From positions 19,828,803-19,892,802 of the forward strand of contig CM028339.1 of assembly GCA_016647705.1 (NCBI GenBank): 64,000 bases of DNA. Reading direction: 5' to 3'. This DNA is from Eucommia ulmoides (lineage: Eukaryota; Streptophyta; Magnoliopsida; Garryales; Eucommiaceae). Below the pieces are notes generated by a model. It did not search any database. It was not told the DNA's origin and saw only the letters and a list, made by a program, of their open reading frames with translations. Shown piece by piece: positions 35,640 through 47,967 of this stretch; positions within the stretch are counted from its first letter, which is position 1; every line of letters begins with the position of its first letter. A program made the position numbers and the translations under genes.

Positions 35640-35876
35640 ATAGGGATAGAGAAACATGACACAAATAAATTTATAGTAGTTAAACAAGCTGCTTTTGCCT
35701 ACCTTTACTCCCTTGAGCTCTTGTAGAAAATTCAATCCATTAGAACACTTTTGATCCTTTTAACAGTTAAGAATCACACCCTTTACAATTCCAATTGATT
35801 AAGTTCTTTTATACTTAATCACACTATCACTTAGACCAATTATACTTCGGTCCGAGCTACAACCTCAAACAACTAC

Positions 35877-35911
<35 letters not shown>

Positions 35912-36627
35912 ACTTTAATTTTCTTACAAAGTGCTTCTACCAATAGTGATAAAAATAAACTCAATTGATAGATAAAACCACTTGATAAAAGTGTTTCATG
36001 ATTCAACAGATAATCAATTTAGAATTTGTGACGGTATAAATACTGATTTATTAATAGTGAAGCTCAAAATTAAGTATATCAGATACTATAAATAGTTATT
36101 ATCCTCAGAAAAAGATTTTCAACAGATAAGATTAAAATATTTCTTAAGTAAATGATTTTCCAAATTCATAGATCTTAAAAAGCAAGCTCAAAATATAATA
36201 GTAATTCATATTGCACTTAAGCATAAATTTGAGCACTTAAACTTATCACAAATAGATCTACTATTTGAATAAGACTTATCAAAAATTGATCTACTATTTA
36301 GATAAGAAATCTCACCAAAAATTCTCTTAGAATGGTTTGAATACGAATGCCATGAACTAGGTTTTCTAGATGACCTTCTTTAAAAAATGTCTTCAAGAGT
36401 ATAATGAATTTTCTCATAACGTTCTTAGACTCTTTCTTTATTTTGATCTAGATCTTTCAAAATATTAAGCTCAATGTTTTTTCCAGGGAAAATATTACTT
36501 TAAGATCTCTAAATATATGATTTTTCTTGATGTTTAAACTCTTAAAAACACAGTTTTTTATACAAGCATTTTAAAGAGAGGCTCCAGTGGACATATTGCA
36601 AAGATATCCCTCAAATCTCTCCCAACA

Positions 36628-36709
36628 AATACCCAAAAAATAGTTTGACTATGAAGTCAACTCATTTTAAGTGCATATTCATACATAAAAGTAATTCACA
36701 TACCAGTCC
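36628..36709. other. Short spacer between copia G LTR and Tat-like LTR
   Basis: Eighty bases of AT-rich DNA. It could be interior of copia G next to its 3' LTR, but no clear polypurine tract is seen. Confidence 0.3.
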
Positions 36710-37724
36710 TGATGTGGGAGAAATTTCTGCTTTTATATTCAGATTTCTATCATGAGCTTGATAAAGAAATTAGACCAATATTTTAGGCCCCAAAACGAAA
36801 AAGATCTAGCTGAAAAAATCAAGCTAGGAAAAAACCCGTTGCGGGCGACCCAACATATAGCTCGAAAAAAGCCTATCGCAATAAGCCCATAAGTTATTCT
36901 GGGCAAGCACAATAAAGAGGCCCGATGTTAAAAAAGAGTAGAGTGGTGGATGTTGGTCCAAATCGGTGATCTATGCATTCATCCATCAAGTAGGAAGTCA
37001 GAGAACGTAACTTAGTAAAAGATACACTCCCAACTAAATAGCAACAAAGTGTGAGAAGACTAGGTCATTAAAGATCAATTCAACCCAGTAACCCATGATT
37101 CCATCTAGATAGGAGGAAGTGGCCATCATCATATAATGGGAGAAGGCCAAGTCACCAAATATTAGGTCATCTATACCAAACAGTCGTGATCTACGAAGTC
37201 TATAAATAAGAGAATGTATCACATTAGTAATCACATTCAGTCTTTTGCCTAATACCCTAAAACAGACTGACTTATTCTCATGCCGAAGGTTCTTTGTCAC
37301 CACACCGGTGTCCTCTTAGAGCTAATCGATTTTGCAGGTTATCAATTTTGTAGATTGTGTAGATTTCTGGCGTGTGGGAAATTGTTTGCACGTGCTAGAG
37401 ATTTTTGGCAACATTATTTTGCATCGTTTGTGGGAACCTGAGGAAAAAGACATGATCACAGGTGTCGTGACCATTATAGATCACCGGCGAGCTCTACTAT
37501 TGTTATTGACAAAACCACAAATTCAAAGGGAAAGAAAATTTGTCGACAAGCATCTATTGTCTCCGACGTGATCGGCCCTCGTACCTTTGTTCCACCACCA
37601 CCACCAGAGACGTTGAATTTGTAGCCGTTATGTCGTATCCGACCTTTTTCTATTCGGATCCAAGGCAAGTGCTGCATTCGCCAACCAAATCTGTAACTGT
37701 TATGTTGTTATGACTTTTCTCCAT
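36710..37724 (+). mobile_element. Tat/Retand-like Ty3/gypsy fragment (LTR, PBS, start of gag)
   Basis: The LTR 3' half has TATA (CTATAAATAAG, 37199), AATCACATTCAGTCTTTTGCC, AAACAGACTGACTT and CACCACACCGGTGTCCTCTT, which together are the familiar leader of plant Tat/Retand LTRs. The LTR ends about 37413 (GGCAACA). A PBS-like TTTTGCATCGTTTGTGGGAA follows (37417-37436), then GAGGAAAAAGACATGATC with a start codon at 37452 and a Pro-rich reading (PPPPP region near 37595). It stops at copia G sequence. The left end (TGATGTGGG, 36710) is uncertain. Confidence 0.6.
37199..37209 (+). promoter_or_regulatory. TATA box of the Tat-like LTR
   Basis: CTATAAATAAG about 210 bp before the LTR end, followed by the usual GAATGTATCACA leader of this family. 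Confidence 0.5.
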
Positions 37725-38670
37725 CTAGATCATTAAAACATACCCAGTAAAAATATCATTATTAGATTTGGCATTAAACTTACACAAATTATCTTTATTA
37801 TTTAAAACAAAACATTTACGACCAAAAACTTTGAAATAAGATATATTTGGGATTTTTCTACTAATAATCTCATGGGGTGTTTTGTTAAAACCTTTTCGGA
37901 TGGATTTTTGATTAATAACATGACAAACAGTACTTATAGCTTTGAGCCAGAAGTATTTAGGTAGATTAGTTTCATTTACCATAGTCCTGGCCATTTCCTG
38001 AAGCCTCTTGTTCTTTCTTTCAACAACCTCATTTTCTGGTGGAGTTCTAGGGGTAAAAAAGTTGTGAGAATATCCATGCTTATCATAGTAGCTAGAAATT
38101 TTCTTATTTTTAAACTCTATACCTCTATTACTTTGAATGGTAACAATGCAAGATTATTTCTCTATTAAAGACAATTATGAAATTTAATGAATGTAGATAT
38201 CACATTACTCTTCTTAGTCATGAAGAGAACCTAAATAAATCTTGAAAAACCATCACTAATGACAAATGCATAAAATTTACCTCCTAAATTAGCAATAGAA
38301 TTAGGACCAAACAAGTATAATTTGAATAATTCAATAGCTTCAGAAGTAGACATACACAATCTTTTCTTAAAAGACAATTTAACTTGTTTACCTAATTGAA
38401 ATGCATTTAGATATTGTCCTTAACGTATTTAACATCATGTAATCGTTTGACAAGGCTCTTCTTAGATAGATTAGAAATACATTCCATGCTTCCATACCCT
38501 AAACATCATTGCCATAACCCATTATTTTTTAGACAAGGCATGATAGGACCTGACATACAAGATCATCAAACAGGTATGTAAACACGTTTTGAAAACCCGA
38601 AGCAATAAACAAAATAAAGTTATCTTTACCACCCTTAATGATGAATTTATCATTATATACAAAGTTAAAT
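37725..38670 (-). pseudogene. pol: GAG-pre-integrase and integrase remnant of copia G
   Basis: Minus-strand reading from about 38670 gives pre-integrase-like pieces. Integrase core pieces follow around 38000-38320. The longest open part (37725-37994) reads MARTMVNETNLPKYFWLKAI, then VCHVINQKSIRKGFNKTPHE and YFKVFGRKCFVLNNKDNL, closely parallel to the integrase C-terminal half of C and D. Just upstream is a shifted, partly altered form of the PQQNGIVERKN motif. Reverse transcriptase and RNase H, which should lie at lower coordinates, are gone, replaced by the Tat-like fragment. Confidence 0.75.
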
Positions 38671-39054
38671 TACATAAATATGTATTTAAATACATATAAT
38701 TACCTATTCCTCATCCATAACATCCCATTCAAACCTATTAAGACTAATGACGTAAGTCATAATGTCCCAAAAGTTAAATGGGTTGTTCCACTTGAATTCA
38801 TTTTTTTTTAAATATAACATTAAGTATTAATAATATTCCATTCCGAAAATAGTTGCGAACAAGATATATGAAGTACATTTACTAAATTAATTACCTCATA
38901 CAGTAAGGTGGTTCTTTTGGCAAGAAAGGTATTGCGGGAAGGGGAACCACCTCCCCCTGTGCGTATAGATCACCAACTGCCTGGGCACTACTGACACCAT
39001 TTATCATGTTCTTTGTCTCTAACTGCGCTTAGACATTGGCATGATGACCTTCTT
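38671..39054. other. Unassigned DNA with exon-like stretches on the minus strand
   Basis: On the minus strand 39021-38901 reads without a stop through NMINGVSSAQAVGDLYAQGE and VVPLPAIPFLPKEPPYCMR, followed by GAGGTAATTA, a possible splice donor. A further open stretch is at 38807-38715. I recognise neither. They could be fragments of a captured gene or a transposase, or chance. Confidence 0.3.
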
Positions 39055-41161
39055 ATTGATCCAAGATGTTTTGATGGATAATTTAACGTTGGTGTTATAT
39101 AGAACTAATGCATTTATTGAGTAATTTCAAATTTGATTTTTGTTTGAGCAAATGAGAAAAATGTTGAATTTCAAAGGTAAAACTCAATGACTATTTACAT
39201 AGATGATATTTTACAAAAGACTCAAGATGGTTCCAAGTAAATCCTTTGAAGATTTTTTTTGAGCAGAAGATTTTATTTTTTTTGGGTATTTCAGGGTAAA
39301 ACCATTCAATACCCTTATGCTATCAATGCAACCTGATTAGTATTATGCACGATACTTAAAATTGATTATTTTATGTGTCTCATGGTAAGAAGTGATAAAT
39401 TTTACAAGTGTAAATATATTTCATAAAATATTGATCAAGGAAATATTTTTAAATTCAAGGCCAGACGGTTGAACGACTAAGTGGGTGGTCGATTAGTAGA
39501 AGCAGTATGTGGAAAGAGAAGCTTCTGGTCCGAATGGTTGATTGATGGGAGTACCCATCAACCGATAAGATCAGTAGGCTTGAGGATTGTGCTTCTGGGT
39601 TGAACGGTTGATCACTAATATGGCTGGTTGACTGATCCACGGTGCCAATAGTAAAAAGTTGGACCGTTGCATGGCAGCCGATTGACGGATTGGAAATCCA
39701 ATTGAATGATAGGTAAAAAATTATATTATTTATTGAGTCATTTTTCAAAATTGTTAACTCAAATCCTATAGTTTTGAAAGTTATAAAATCAAATTTTAAG
39801 GAGATTTGAGTATATGTCAAACGTGCGCACACACACACACACACATGTGTATGTGTATATAAATATCATATATTTTGAAGAGCCTATTAATTAGTCTGTA
39901 TAGTAATTGATTCAATGAGTTTAACTGGTAAAACTACTTTCTAGGTTTAGGGAATTTGAATGAAAGAAATTTTAGAGACTAAATTAAGCTTTTCAAAGAG
40001 TAATTTTTAATGAATTATATCTGAATTAAAAGAGTATCTTGTATGGAATCTATATGAGACATTAAAGTCTTATGTTTTGAAAAATAACCGTTATAGGCAT
40101 AGTTTTAATTTCTTTAAATAAAGACATATATTTTTTAACTTAATAACGATCAAGAGAAAGAGATTTAATCAGCCATATTCACAAAGAGAGTATTATTTTG
40201 TTGACAATATTTCGAGAGAAAAAGTTTTGCATTAAAGAAATCATTGTTCTTGTTATTCCAGGCTTGACTTTTTCCTAAGATATTCTAAAAGAAATCCCGT
40301 TGAGATTGTTCTTGTTCATTTTCTCAACATTTACTGTGCTTTAATTAAATTATATTCTTTAATTTATCTTGTATTATTTTTGTACGAAAAATTATTTTCT
40401 ATTTAGAATATCTTAAAAATATTGTAAAATGGTTTCTGCTTGTGAAATTTGATTTATATTATCTTTGTGCTTAAATTGAGTAAAATAAGATTCGTATTCT
40501 TACGTGGTTCTATTACATAGTTTATCGGGATATTAATCAAGCCTATATTATATTTAGGTTGTAGAAGCTGTTGTGGGAAGAAATTTGATATTTTTCATAT
40601 TGGTGAGTGTGAGAGGATTAGACACATTTGGGCCAATGTCTAATCAGGGTTTAGGTTTGATTCTTAGCCTGCAAAAGAATTAGGTTTAATTCTGTCTATA
40701 ATTTAATTAGGTTTGTTGTTCGCCTGGTAAAAAAATAGATAGGTTTGATTCTTAGCCTGCAAAAGAATTTGGTTCTTCCTTAGCCCCCAAAAAAGAAAAA
40801 TTGTAAAGTCATGATTCTAAGCCTGTGAAAAGAATTAGGTTATTCTTTAACTTGGGAAAAGGATTGTAAATATTTGGTTCCTACATAGGAAAAGAATCAG
40901 AGTTAGTAGATTCTGAAATCCCTACGGGAGCTCAGGGGCTACATGTAGGCAAGAGTAACTTGCCAAATCAGGATAAATCTACGTGTTCAATTTCTATATC
41001 TCTATATGTTCAGTTGTACATGTAGATAATTATTTGTCTGTTTTATCTTAAGATAATAATTGGATAGGGAAATTTTGTGATTACTTGTTTAATAATTTAA
41101 TTGTTTAAATTCTTATAACTACTCAATTCACACCTTTCTTGGGTAGATCTGTGGGCCAACA
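39055..41161 (+). repeat. Copia LTR B2 (uninterrupted copy of B1)
   Basis: TATTGATCCAAGATG to GTGGGCCAACA, 2,107 bp. It aligns with all three pieces of B1 and confirms their order. No PBS follows and no polypurine tract precedes. The flanks CTTCT (39050-39054) and TAGAT (41162-41166) do not match, so this copy has no TSD. A CA run lies at about 39828-39845. Confidence 0.85.
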
Positions 41162-41353
41162 TAGATCAATCTTGCTAAGAAAATAGATTAAAAGATCAAT
41201 ACATCTTTGGAAAGATAAATTTCTATATTTTATAAGGTAATCAACACTTATACTTGTTAGTTACATTTCATTCCGAATAGGATCACATTCGACACTTTAA
41301 CATGTTAAAGTTGCATGATCTTAAGTGTGTTACTAATTATATTTGTATGATAG
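41162..41353 (+). repeat. Segment shared with the DNA after B1
   Basis: Parallels 32275-32332 plus 33622-33751, for example AGATCAATACATCTTTGGAA, ATATTTTATAAGGTAATCAA, AAGTTGCATGATCTTAAG. It diverges after TTTGTATGATA at 41353. Confidence 0.75.
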
Positions 41354-42407
41354 GTGGTGATTCTTTTTTCTTCTAAAAAAATTGGCTCAAAGAACTAGTT
41401 TCAAAAGCAGTGTGTAGAAAAATCCCTGAACCTTTTTTTTAGCAAAAACTAAGGATTTTAAAAATAAATCTTATCAAAAAAGCAATTTAAACAAATAAGT
41501 TTTCTTTAAAAAATGAAGGAACCAAACTCTCCAAGATAAGTGAGAGCATGGGAGGTTTTGTTTTGTTTTTTTTATTGGGGGAGGGGGGTGTGTGGAGTTT
41601 ATCAACTGGTGACTCCACTGGGGACTTTTAGAGGGTTAGGCCTAGTTTTCTAAATAAAAATTAAATTAAAAGTAAGTCCAAGAAAATTTTCGTTCCATTA
41701 TTAGTTAAAATGATATTTCTCCTTCGTAAAAAAATGTATATTCCTTTATTTTTTTTTGTTGATTCACACAATTAACAATAAATGAGCTTGTAAGGGTATG
41801 TGAGTGTGTTTACTTTTTGTCTTAATTTTTTGTATTTTAATTTCTTCATTTTATTCTTTTATTTTACGTATTTATTTATCACATTCTATAAATTACATCC
41901 CAATTGTAACTCGCTCTAAGGCATAAGCACTAAGGCATAAGCACTGAGCATTGTTGCATTATAGAACCCCAAGAAAAAGCACTGAAGGATTAGAAAGAGG
42001 TCGATAGTAGGTTTTAGGCCACTTGATTCATCTGCTGGGATCAATTCGAAAACTCACCTCACTTGAATCACCAATGAATAATGTATGTTCTCTCAGGACG
42101 CCGAGGTTTACAGGTCTGGAGACTGATCGTTTTAGGATACGTTAGTAAAAACTATGAGCTTGACATAGTGATCCAAGGATATATGGATACCCAAACCTTT
42201 ACATGATACTATTTGGAAATGGAGGGAGATTTCAGTTGTAAATAATTATGTTTCATTGCTTATACCTTGTAACCAGACAAATGGAAATACCAAGGATCAA
42301 CAAAGAGCAAAATAACCAACATAGGAATTTCCATTTTCTCACGAATGTTTGTGTATTTGTCTAAATTAAAAAATATTTTTTCAATAATGACAGCAAACAA
42401 GCTGTTA
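41354..42407 (+). mobile_element. Ogre-like Ty3/gypsy LTR end, PBS and leader
   Basis: Ends in GGGGGAGGGGGGTGTGTGGA then GTTTATCA, followed by TGGTGACTCCACTGGGGAC at 41607-41625. This is close to the PBS TGGCGACTCTGCTGGGGAC of plant Ogre elements. Upstream, AAAAAAATTGGCTC and the A/T-rich body also fit an Ogre LTR. Downstream, GCTGGGATCAATTCGAAAAC and CTCACCTCACTTGAATC look like the Ogre leader. No clear protein frame is left. The LTR is cut on its left. Confidence 0.6.
41607..41625 (+). other. Ogre-type primer-binding site
   Basis: TGGTGACTCCACTGGGGAC, two or three changes from the common Ogre PBS. Confidence 0.65.
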
Positions 42408-42412
42408 GCCTA

Positions 42413-45400
42413 AACTGTTTCCATCACAGGATCATCAGATAAATGTGATTTTGATGATAACACACACATTTGACGTTTTAAATGAATTAACAATGATTTT
42501 GAGTATAGATTATCTGAACATCACCGAAACGTATCATGAAAATGAGATCAAGTCAAAAAGGTATGAAAAAGCATAATTTAATAAAAGCAATTTTTTCATT
42601 TCGACAATACTCGTGCAATATTGAACTCAGAACTCTATAGGACGTACACACATACCGTATGTGTTCATAATTGTGATATATTGGTCTTAACATGTCCAAT
42701 ATACTTATATATCACAATGTGAATTATGCGTTTGATCATTACATGCTCTAACAAAAATAAAAATAAAAATACCTATTGATTGTAATTATGTGAAATCAAA
42801 AATTTATGTTCTTAACATGATCATGAGGTACAATGAGTTTTTGGATCATCTAAACATCATGAATATAGTTGATACATGTTTAGATTGATAAACTATCATA
42901 ATTTGAGACTAAAAACCCAAAACGGACGAAAATGAAATTTCTCAGGATCTGCAGCATAAATAGTCGACTACTTATGCTGGAAGTAGTCGACTACTTTCAG
43001 GCAGTGTGCATTCTCTCTCCTGCTCTATTTTTGGCTTCACGTTTTGGCATCGTATGTTTATTCTAATTGTTGTATGATGATTCCTATGCCTTATAATGAT
43101 TATATAACATGTTTTCATCATTCAGTTTGATTAATATAATGTTAAATGGAAGAGGAATTGTTCAAAACATCTTGAAACATTTTAGAACTCAAAATGCATA
43201 ATTTTATCATGAACTAAAATTTGGATTTTCATATCATGTTTTGTTCGGAACGTTCAAATTATACTATGAGATGTTAGTTTAATATGTCTGCATGATATAT
43301 GCATGATTAATTGATATATTTATCATTTTATCTATAATTAATTGACAAATTGGCTCAAAGGGTATAAAAATTCTGTTTTCACCATGCTAAATGAATTCTA
43401 AGTGTTCAAATGCTTGAAATGTTTGTATGTGCTTAATTGGATTGTATACATATATAATATGCTTTATACATATTGTATACACAATCAAATACATAATCAT
43501 GTATAAATATAAGTATAAGATCTGAATTTGTGAAGACAACCAAGTGGGAATACAAAAAATATTATTTTGGCTTTGTGGTAGGGAAGCTCATTAAATGCTA
43601 GCCCATACCTTGTCTTCTAGAATGTGTATGACATCTTATCTTGAACAACTTGCTTCATATTTCAAATTGAGGAGCCTTATCTTTCATAATTCTCATCCAT
43701 ATTTGAATATCTCTATCATTATTTGTCTACATTCATTATTATCAATCATACTCAATTGTATTAATTTAATATATGGTTGTAATTTTTCACTACTTCAAAG
43801 ACATGAATGGACTATGGGTCCTTTACATTTAATTATACTATCTAGCATTAATTAGGTTAGAAAAAGAAGATGAAATCTTGACAAATCTGCAAAGATAATA
43901 AAGATGAGCCTTGCATTTTGAATCTTAACAATTTGAAAGAAGCTCCAAAGGCTTCTGGTAGCGAATTTATTTGCACTACGATACCGCAAGTGTACGGGTC
44001 AAGTTTTAATAAAATAGAGAAAATAGGGGTTGTCGTATCCATAAGGATTGTTTTAAATTGTCGTTAAGTACCGTAACTATTGTAACATAATTTTATTTAG
44101 GCGATCGAATTTTGTGGTTTTTAAATTAATAAATCTAAAACAACTAAATGAAATATAAATACAAAAATAAAATAAAATATGGATTATCTATACATAAATG
44201 TTCTAGGGGCTTGATTTCATCTCGTTATTCCTGTGTTTTTTGATTTAGTAATTATTAATTAATTTCGTTCATTCAATAATCAAGGTCCTCGTGCTATTGA
44301 TCTCTCACTACCTCTCTTGGGCGTCAAGTGAGAGAAGATGTAATCACTTCAATATTGATATCCCTATCTCGTATTTAGGTGAAAAAATTTGTTACCCAAC
44401 CTTATAGATTACGAAGCTTTAAATATCTCCCAATCTATTAAAAATTACGTTGTGTTTAATCTAATTCCGAACCCGAGATTACCAAGTTCACAATTCATCC
44501 AAAATATCATATGGAAGCATATGTTGGAAGCATTATAAAGATAAATACAGTTGAATAAAGATTCTAAATAATGAATCTAAGACTTGATTACTTCCTGGTG
44601 TCACAAAATCCTAAATTCCCAACTCGAATACCTAGGTGTTGATTTTCTCCCGGACTCACAACAACCTAATTTATGCACTCCCAGATCCGGTTACGAATTC
44701 AATCTCTCTCGAGTATAAAATTCACAACCTGAAACCATCTAACTCATTGGACACATGAATCAAACACATTAATCCCAAGGAGATGCATAAAATGAAATAA
44801 AGACTAACAATCAACATAATAGCCTAAACATGGTCTAAAACGAGACTACATCATGCCTTAGATCTAGATTACGAACACAACATAGATAAATCCATGGCTA
44901 ATCTTCTCAATAAATTTATAAATATAGTACATTCAACACAATATTACAAATACAAACTTAAAACAAAAGATTTGGGAGATTAGGGAGAGAGAAATGAAGA
45001 AAAAATCTTATTGTGGATTTTTGACTTCAAATCTTCAACTCCAATTCCTCCATTGGTGTTTTCTTTATCATTTTCGCCTCAAATGGCCATGCCATGTTGT
45101 GTTTCTTGCCCAAAATCAAGCCTCCAATGTTGGTTCTTTCTCCCCAAATCACCTATCCTGTTTTTGAGACTTAAGGAGGTATTTATAGGTCCAAAAATAG
45201 GGTTGTCAAGTTCCAGGCAGTACAGACAGCGCTGTAGCGCGCGTTTTCGTGTTGCAGCATGAGTTGGGCAGCACCAACATTGGTTCGTATTATGTTCGTA
45301 ACTTTCTCGTCCTAACTCTGAATGAAGTGATTCAAAATGCTATGGAAAGATAAGACGTAGATCTACAACTTATTTGTTTTGAGTTTATCCAAAATTGAAT

Positions 45401-46152
45401 TGAATCATGTTAAAAGTTTATTTTGAAGTTATAACATTTGCACGCATGACGAACCGTAACAACCCAATTCACCTCCTTTTACCACATTTTCACCTTTTAT
45501 CCCAGCTATTTGTAATGTCTACAAAAACAACACCCAAAACATATTAAATTAAATAAAATTTTTTAAAACACACAAATATTTAAATCTAAAAGTACTTGAT
45601 TTGTTAGTAAATAAATGACTAATAAGCTTCCAAGCTAAAATCTGTCCAACAACATTTCTACTCTCTTTTGATTCATAATTCTCGAGTGTTTATTGTATGT
45701 GTGTATTGAAAATCCATTTTGTGAGACGGTGAGAATATTCATTGCAAATCTTGAGTAAGATTTTTGCTCAAGATGAGAGATTTGTGAGTGGAACATATTC
45801 ACTCTTCATTATAAAGTCTTGGGTTACGTACTTCTCGAGCGGTGACTTATACGGTTTGTTCTTCACCCGTAAGAAGATCAAAGATAGTGAAATCTTCGAA
45901 GGAGCTCGCGGGAGTGGACTAGGTAAAGGGTATTTGCCGAAGCACTATAAAATACTGGTGTCAATATCTCTAACTCTACTCTTTATATTTTCTCATTTAT
46001 TTATGTTTGTGATTATTTATCTTGTTTGAATATTCGTTGTTCAGTTAACACAAATCACATAAATATTTAGTTTATATTGAGTAGATTTAATTAAACATAA
46101 AATTTTCCAAAACCCAATTCACCCCCTCTCTTGGAAAATTCTTGGGCCATCA
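42413..46152 (+). repeat. Solo copia LTR F1, split by E7
   Basis: TGTTAGCCTAAACTG to CTTGGGCCATCA, with the exact TSD CAAGC at 42408-42412 and 46153-46157. It is related to F2 (47968-50789) along its length: TGATTTTGATGATAACAC, TTTGACGTTTTAAATGAA, then AGAAGATCAAAGATAGTGAA and AGGAGCTCGCGGGAGTGGAC. It carries two AGTCGACT palindromes at 42962-43000 that F2 lacks. About 170 bp present in F2 near 50060-50210 is absent around the E7 insertion. Confidence 0.88.
43956..45625 (-). repeat. Solo Athila-like LTR E7 inside F1
   Basis: Starts TGGTAGCGAATTTATTTGC on the plus strand, with the family blocks CGCAAGTGTACGGGTCAAG and GGTTGTCGTATCC. The exact TSD GCTTC lies at 43951-43955 and 45626-45630. The right end (GACTAATAA) has drifted from CACCTATCA. 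Its palindrome site (45220-45245) reads AGCGCTGTAGCGCGCG, another variant. Confidence 0.78.
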
Positions 46153-46157
46153 CAAGC

Positions 46158-46799
46158 ATTAGGGAATAAATAAAAACATCCTTATTTTGTCTACATTACA
46201 CTTTATCGGGCCAAGAGATTTCGTTTTCATCTGAGTTTGAGATATTTTATACATTTAGTTTGGAATTCCAAAAAAAATCATAAAAGCAAGGTTTTCATCT
46301 AGTTGAAGGATTAATTTTTTGGAAGAGAAAGGATAATTGTGTCATAATAAAATATGATTACAACTTCAAACTCAAGCACAATTTGAAAATTTTGCATTAT
46401 CCTAGTCATGCAAAATCGAGTGACGTGTTGAGGTTTGACAAGATCTGTATTTTTAAAGATATCTCAAAATTGCATTCTAGAGCTACACCTTCCCAGGATT
46501 GCATGTCATGATATTGCACACGTTTTGCATGTTTATAATTGTACCTGTATGTAGATTTGTACATACGCAAGAATATGATCATGTATAAGAACAATTTTCA
46601 TAAGAAATCCAAATATTGAAAGAAACTTACATTTGACGAAATAACTTTTGCTAAGTAGACATCCAATATCTGTCGGCATGATCATCAAAATTGACTCAAT
46701 CCCTCCCTTTATATAAAGTACGTAGAACAATAGCAAGACTGCTACTATACGAGGAAATGTCTACTCTCTAAAGCAAACTATGGGCCTGATGACCTAAGA
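46158..46799 (+). other. Interior DNA between F1 and the gypsy gag remnant
   Basis: AT-rich with TTTATCGGGCCAAGAGATTT and GGATTGCATGTCATGATATT. The latter resembles leader sequence of Ogre-type elements, but I cannot prove continuity with 42407. Confidence 0.35.
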
Positions 46800-47760
46800 T
46801 CAGCTACCCCGACAAGTAAGAAAAAAAATCCAATCACCACCACTTATATGGGAAGGTTTAGATACTCCGAACATGTTGAAGGATTGGGAAGAGACACAAA
46901 CAAAGAATTATGGAAACAAAAGAGTTGGGCACATGATCCCAAAATCCCTCGAGGAGAATGGGCCGCAATAGGAAATTATGAAAATACCAACCAGGTGACC
47001 TACTTAACCCTAATGAAAAAATAAAACAATAACCTTGTTAAATGGAAAAATGACGTTGACCAAGAAAAATCAAATACTAAAGATGAGGTCGAATCGACCA
47101 AAAACTCAATTGACATCTAGGTTACCACCACAAGACAAGAATTACCTAGTTAGGAGGAATACACTCTTGCAATCCAGCCACCCAAGATAAGAGACCCTAA
47201 GCCTAAGGAAGACTTAATCCTAGGAGAAATCACAAATATTTTGAAGAAAATTAATTACCTTGACCAAGTAGTCAAAGAGATCAGTACAATCCTATCAGCC
47301 CTGTAGTAGGTGTACTGCCCTAAAAGAAGGAAGTTTGTATACGACTCCAGTAATTCGGACCCCTATCTACCCAAGACACTAACCTTTCATCTTTTCCCTA
47401 CACTTTATTTACCCAAGAACCTGTCTTCAAACCAGCATCTAACCTTGAACACCAATCCGACAAACTCGTCGAACCTTTAAGCCTACCTGAGTGCCTCAAG
47501 ATTAGAGACTATTTACCTTGATTCCTATTTCACTCTCTCAAATCTATCGCTACTGCCTAAAAAATAAGTTGTTGGCGCTAATTCCCCGACACCTAGCAAA
47601 CGCCCAGTTCCCAAAGTTTGATGTCCAAGAATTATGTCAATAACGCTTTGGATGTGCCGACCATCACACTGACCAATGTTATAACCTCAAGCACGACGTT
47701 GAGGATCATATCCAAGCAAGGTTCAAAGGAGTCAGTTTGACCAGGAGCTTAAGATTGCAA
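46800..47760 (+). pseudogene. gag: Ty3/gypsy (Ogre/Tat-like) Gag remnant
   Basis: Broken open pieces on the plus strand: YMGRFRYSEHVEGLGRDTNK and WAHDPKIPRGEWAAIG near 46845-46975, EITNILKKINYLDQVVKEIS near 47227-47287, and at 47632-47735 CADHHTDQCYNLKHDVEDHI. The last resembles the Cys/His segment C-x-x-x-G-H-x-T-x-x-C-x-x-L-K that ends Gag in Tat/Ogre-type elements. Many stops and shifts. It lies between solo LTRs F1 and F2 and fits as part of the Ogre-like element whose PBS is at 41607. Protease and polymerase were not found. Confidence 0.45.
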
Positions 47761-47962
47761 TGTCTATTTTTTTGTTTCCTTTTAAATTCTTAAGTATTTT
47801 TCATTGAATTTAGAATTTACTTGTATAGTTTTGTACCAAATTTATGTTTAAATGAATGCATGTTTATTTTATCTAGAATCCACTCAAGTCTTTATGCTTT
47901 CACTTTTAAGTAATTAGTTTATTTGTCATAATTTACACACCATGAACATTAAAATTATGGTA
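47761..47962. other. AT-rich spacer before F2
   Basis: No domain or repeat end seen up to the F2 TSD. Confidence 0.5.
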
Positions 47963-47967
47963 ATACG

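Larger units (their letters stand above)
33785..36627 (-). repeat. 3' LTR of copia remnant G, split by E6
   Basis: On the minus strand the LTR ends CCCCCTATTGGGTAAACC...TTTTGGCCAACA (plus boundary TGTTGGCC at 33785), the SIRE-like LTR end. Pieces are 33785-33914 and 35645-36627. The inner part shows CTCGGACCGAAGTATAATTGG and AGCTCAAGGGAGTAAAGGTA on the minus strand, as in other LTRs here. The far boundary (CAACA at 36623-36627) is a guess. A poly-A run lies at 35878-35910. Confidence 0.55.

Noticed and set aside
35878-35910. Poly-A run as the tail of a LINE, SINE or processed pseudogene
   Set aside because: It lies inside the LTR of copia G with LTR sequence continuing on both sides, and there is no TSD.
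46800-47760. Integrated pararetrovirus (caulimovirid) sequence
   Set aside because: A Cys/His-containing Gag-like tail could suggest a viral coat protein, but the CADHHTDQCYNLK pattern and the nearby Ogre-type PBS fit a Ty3/gypsy element better, and no movement-protein or viral reverse-transcriptase motif is present.
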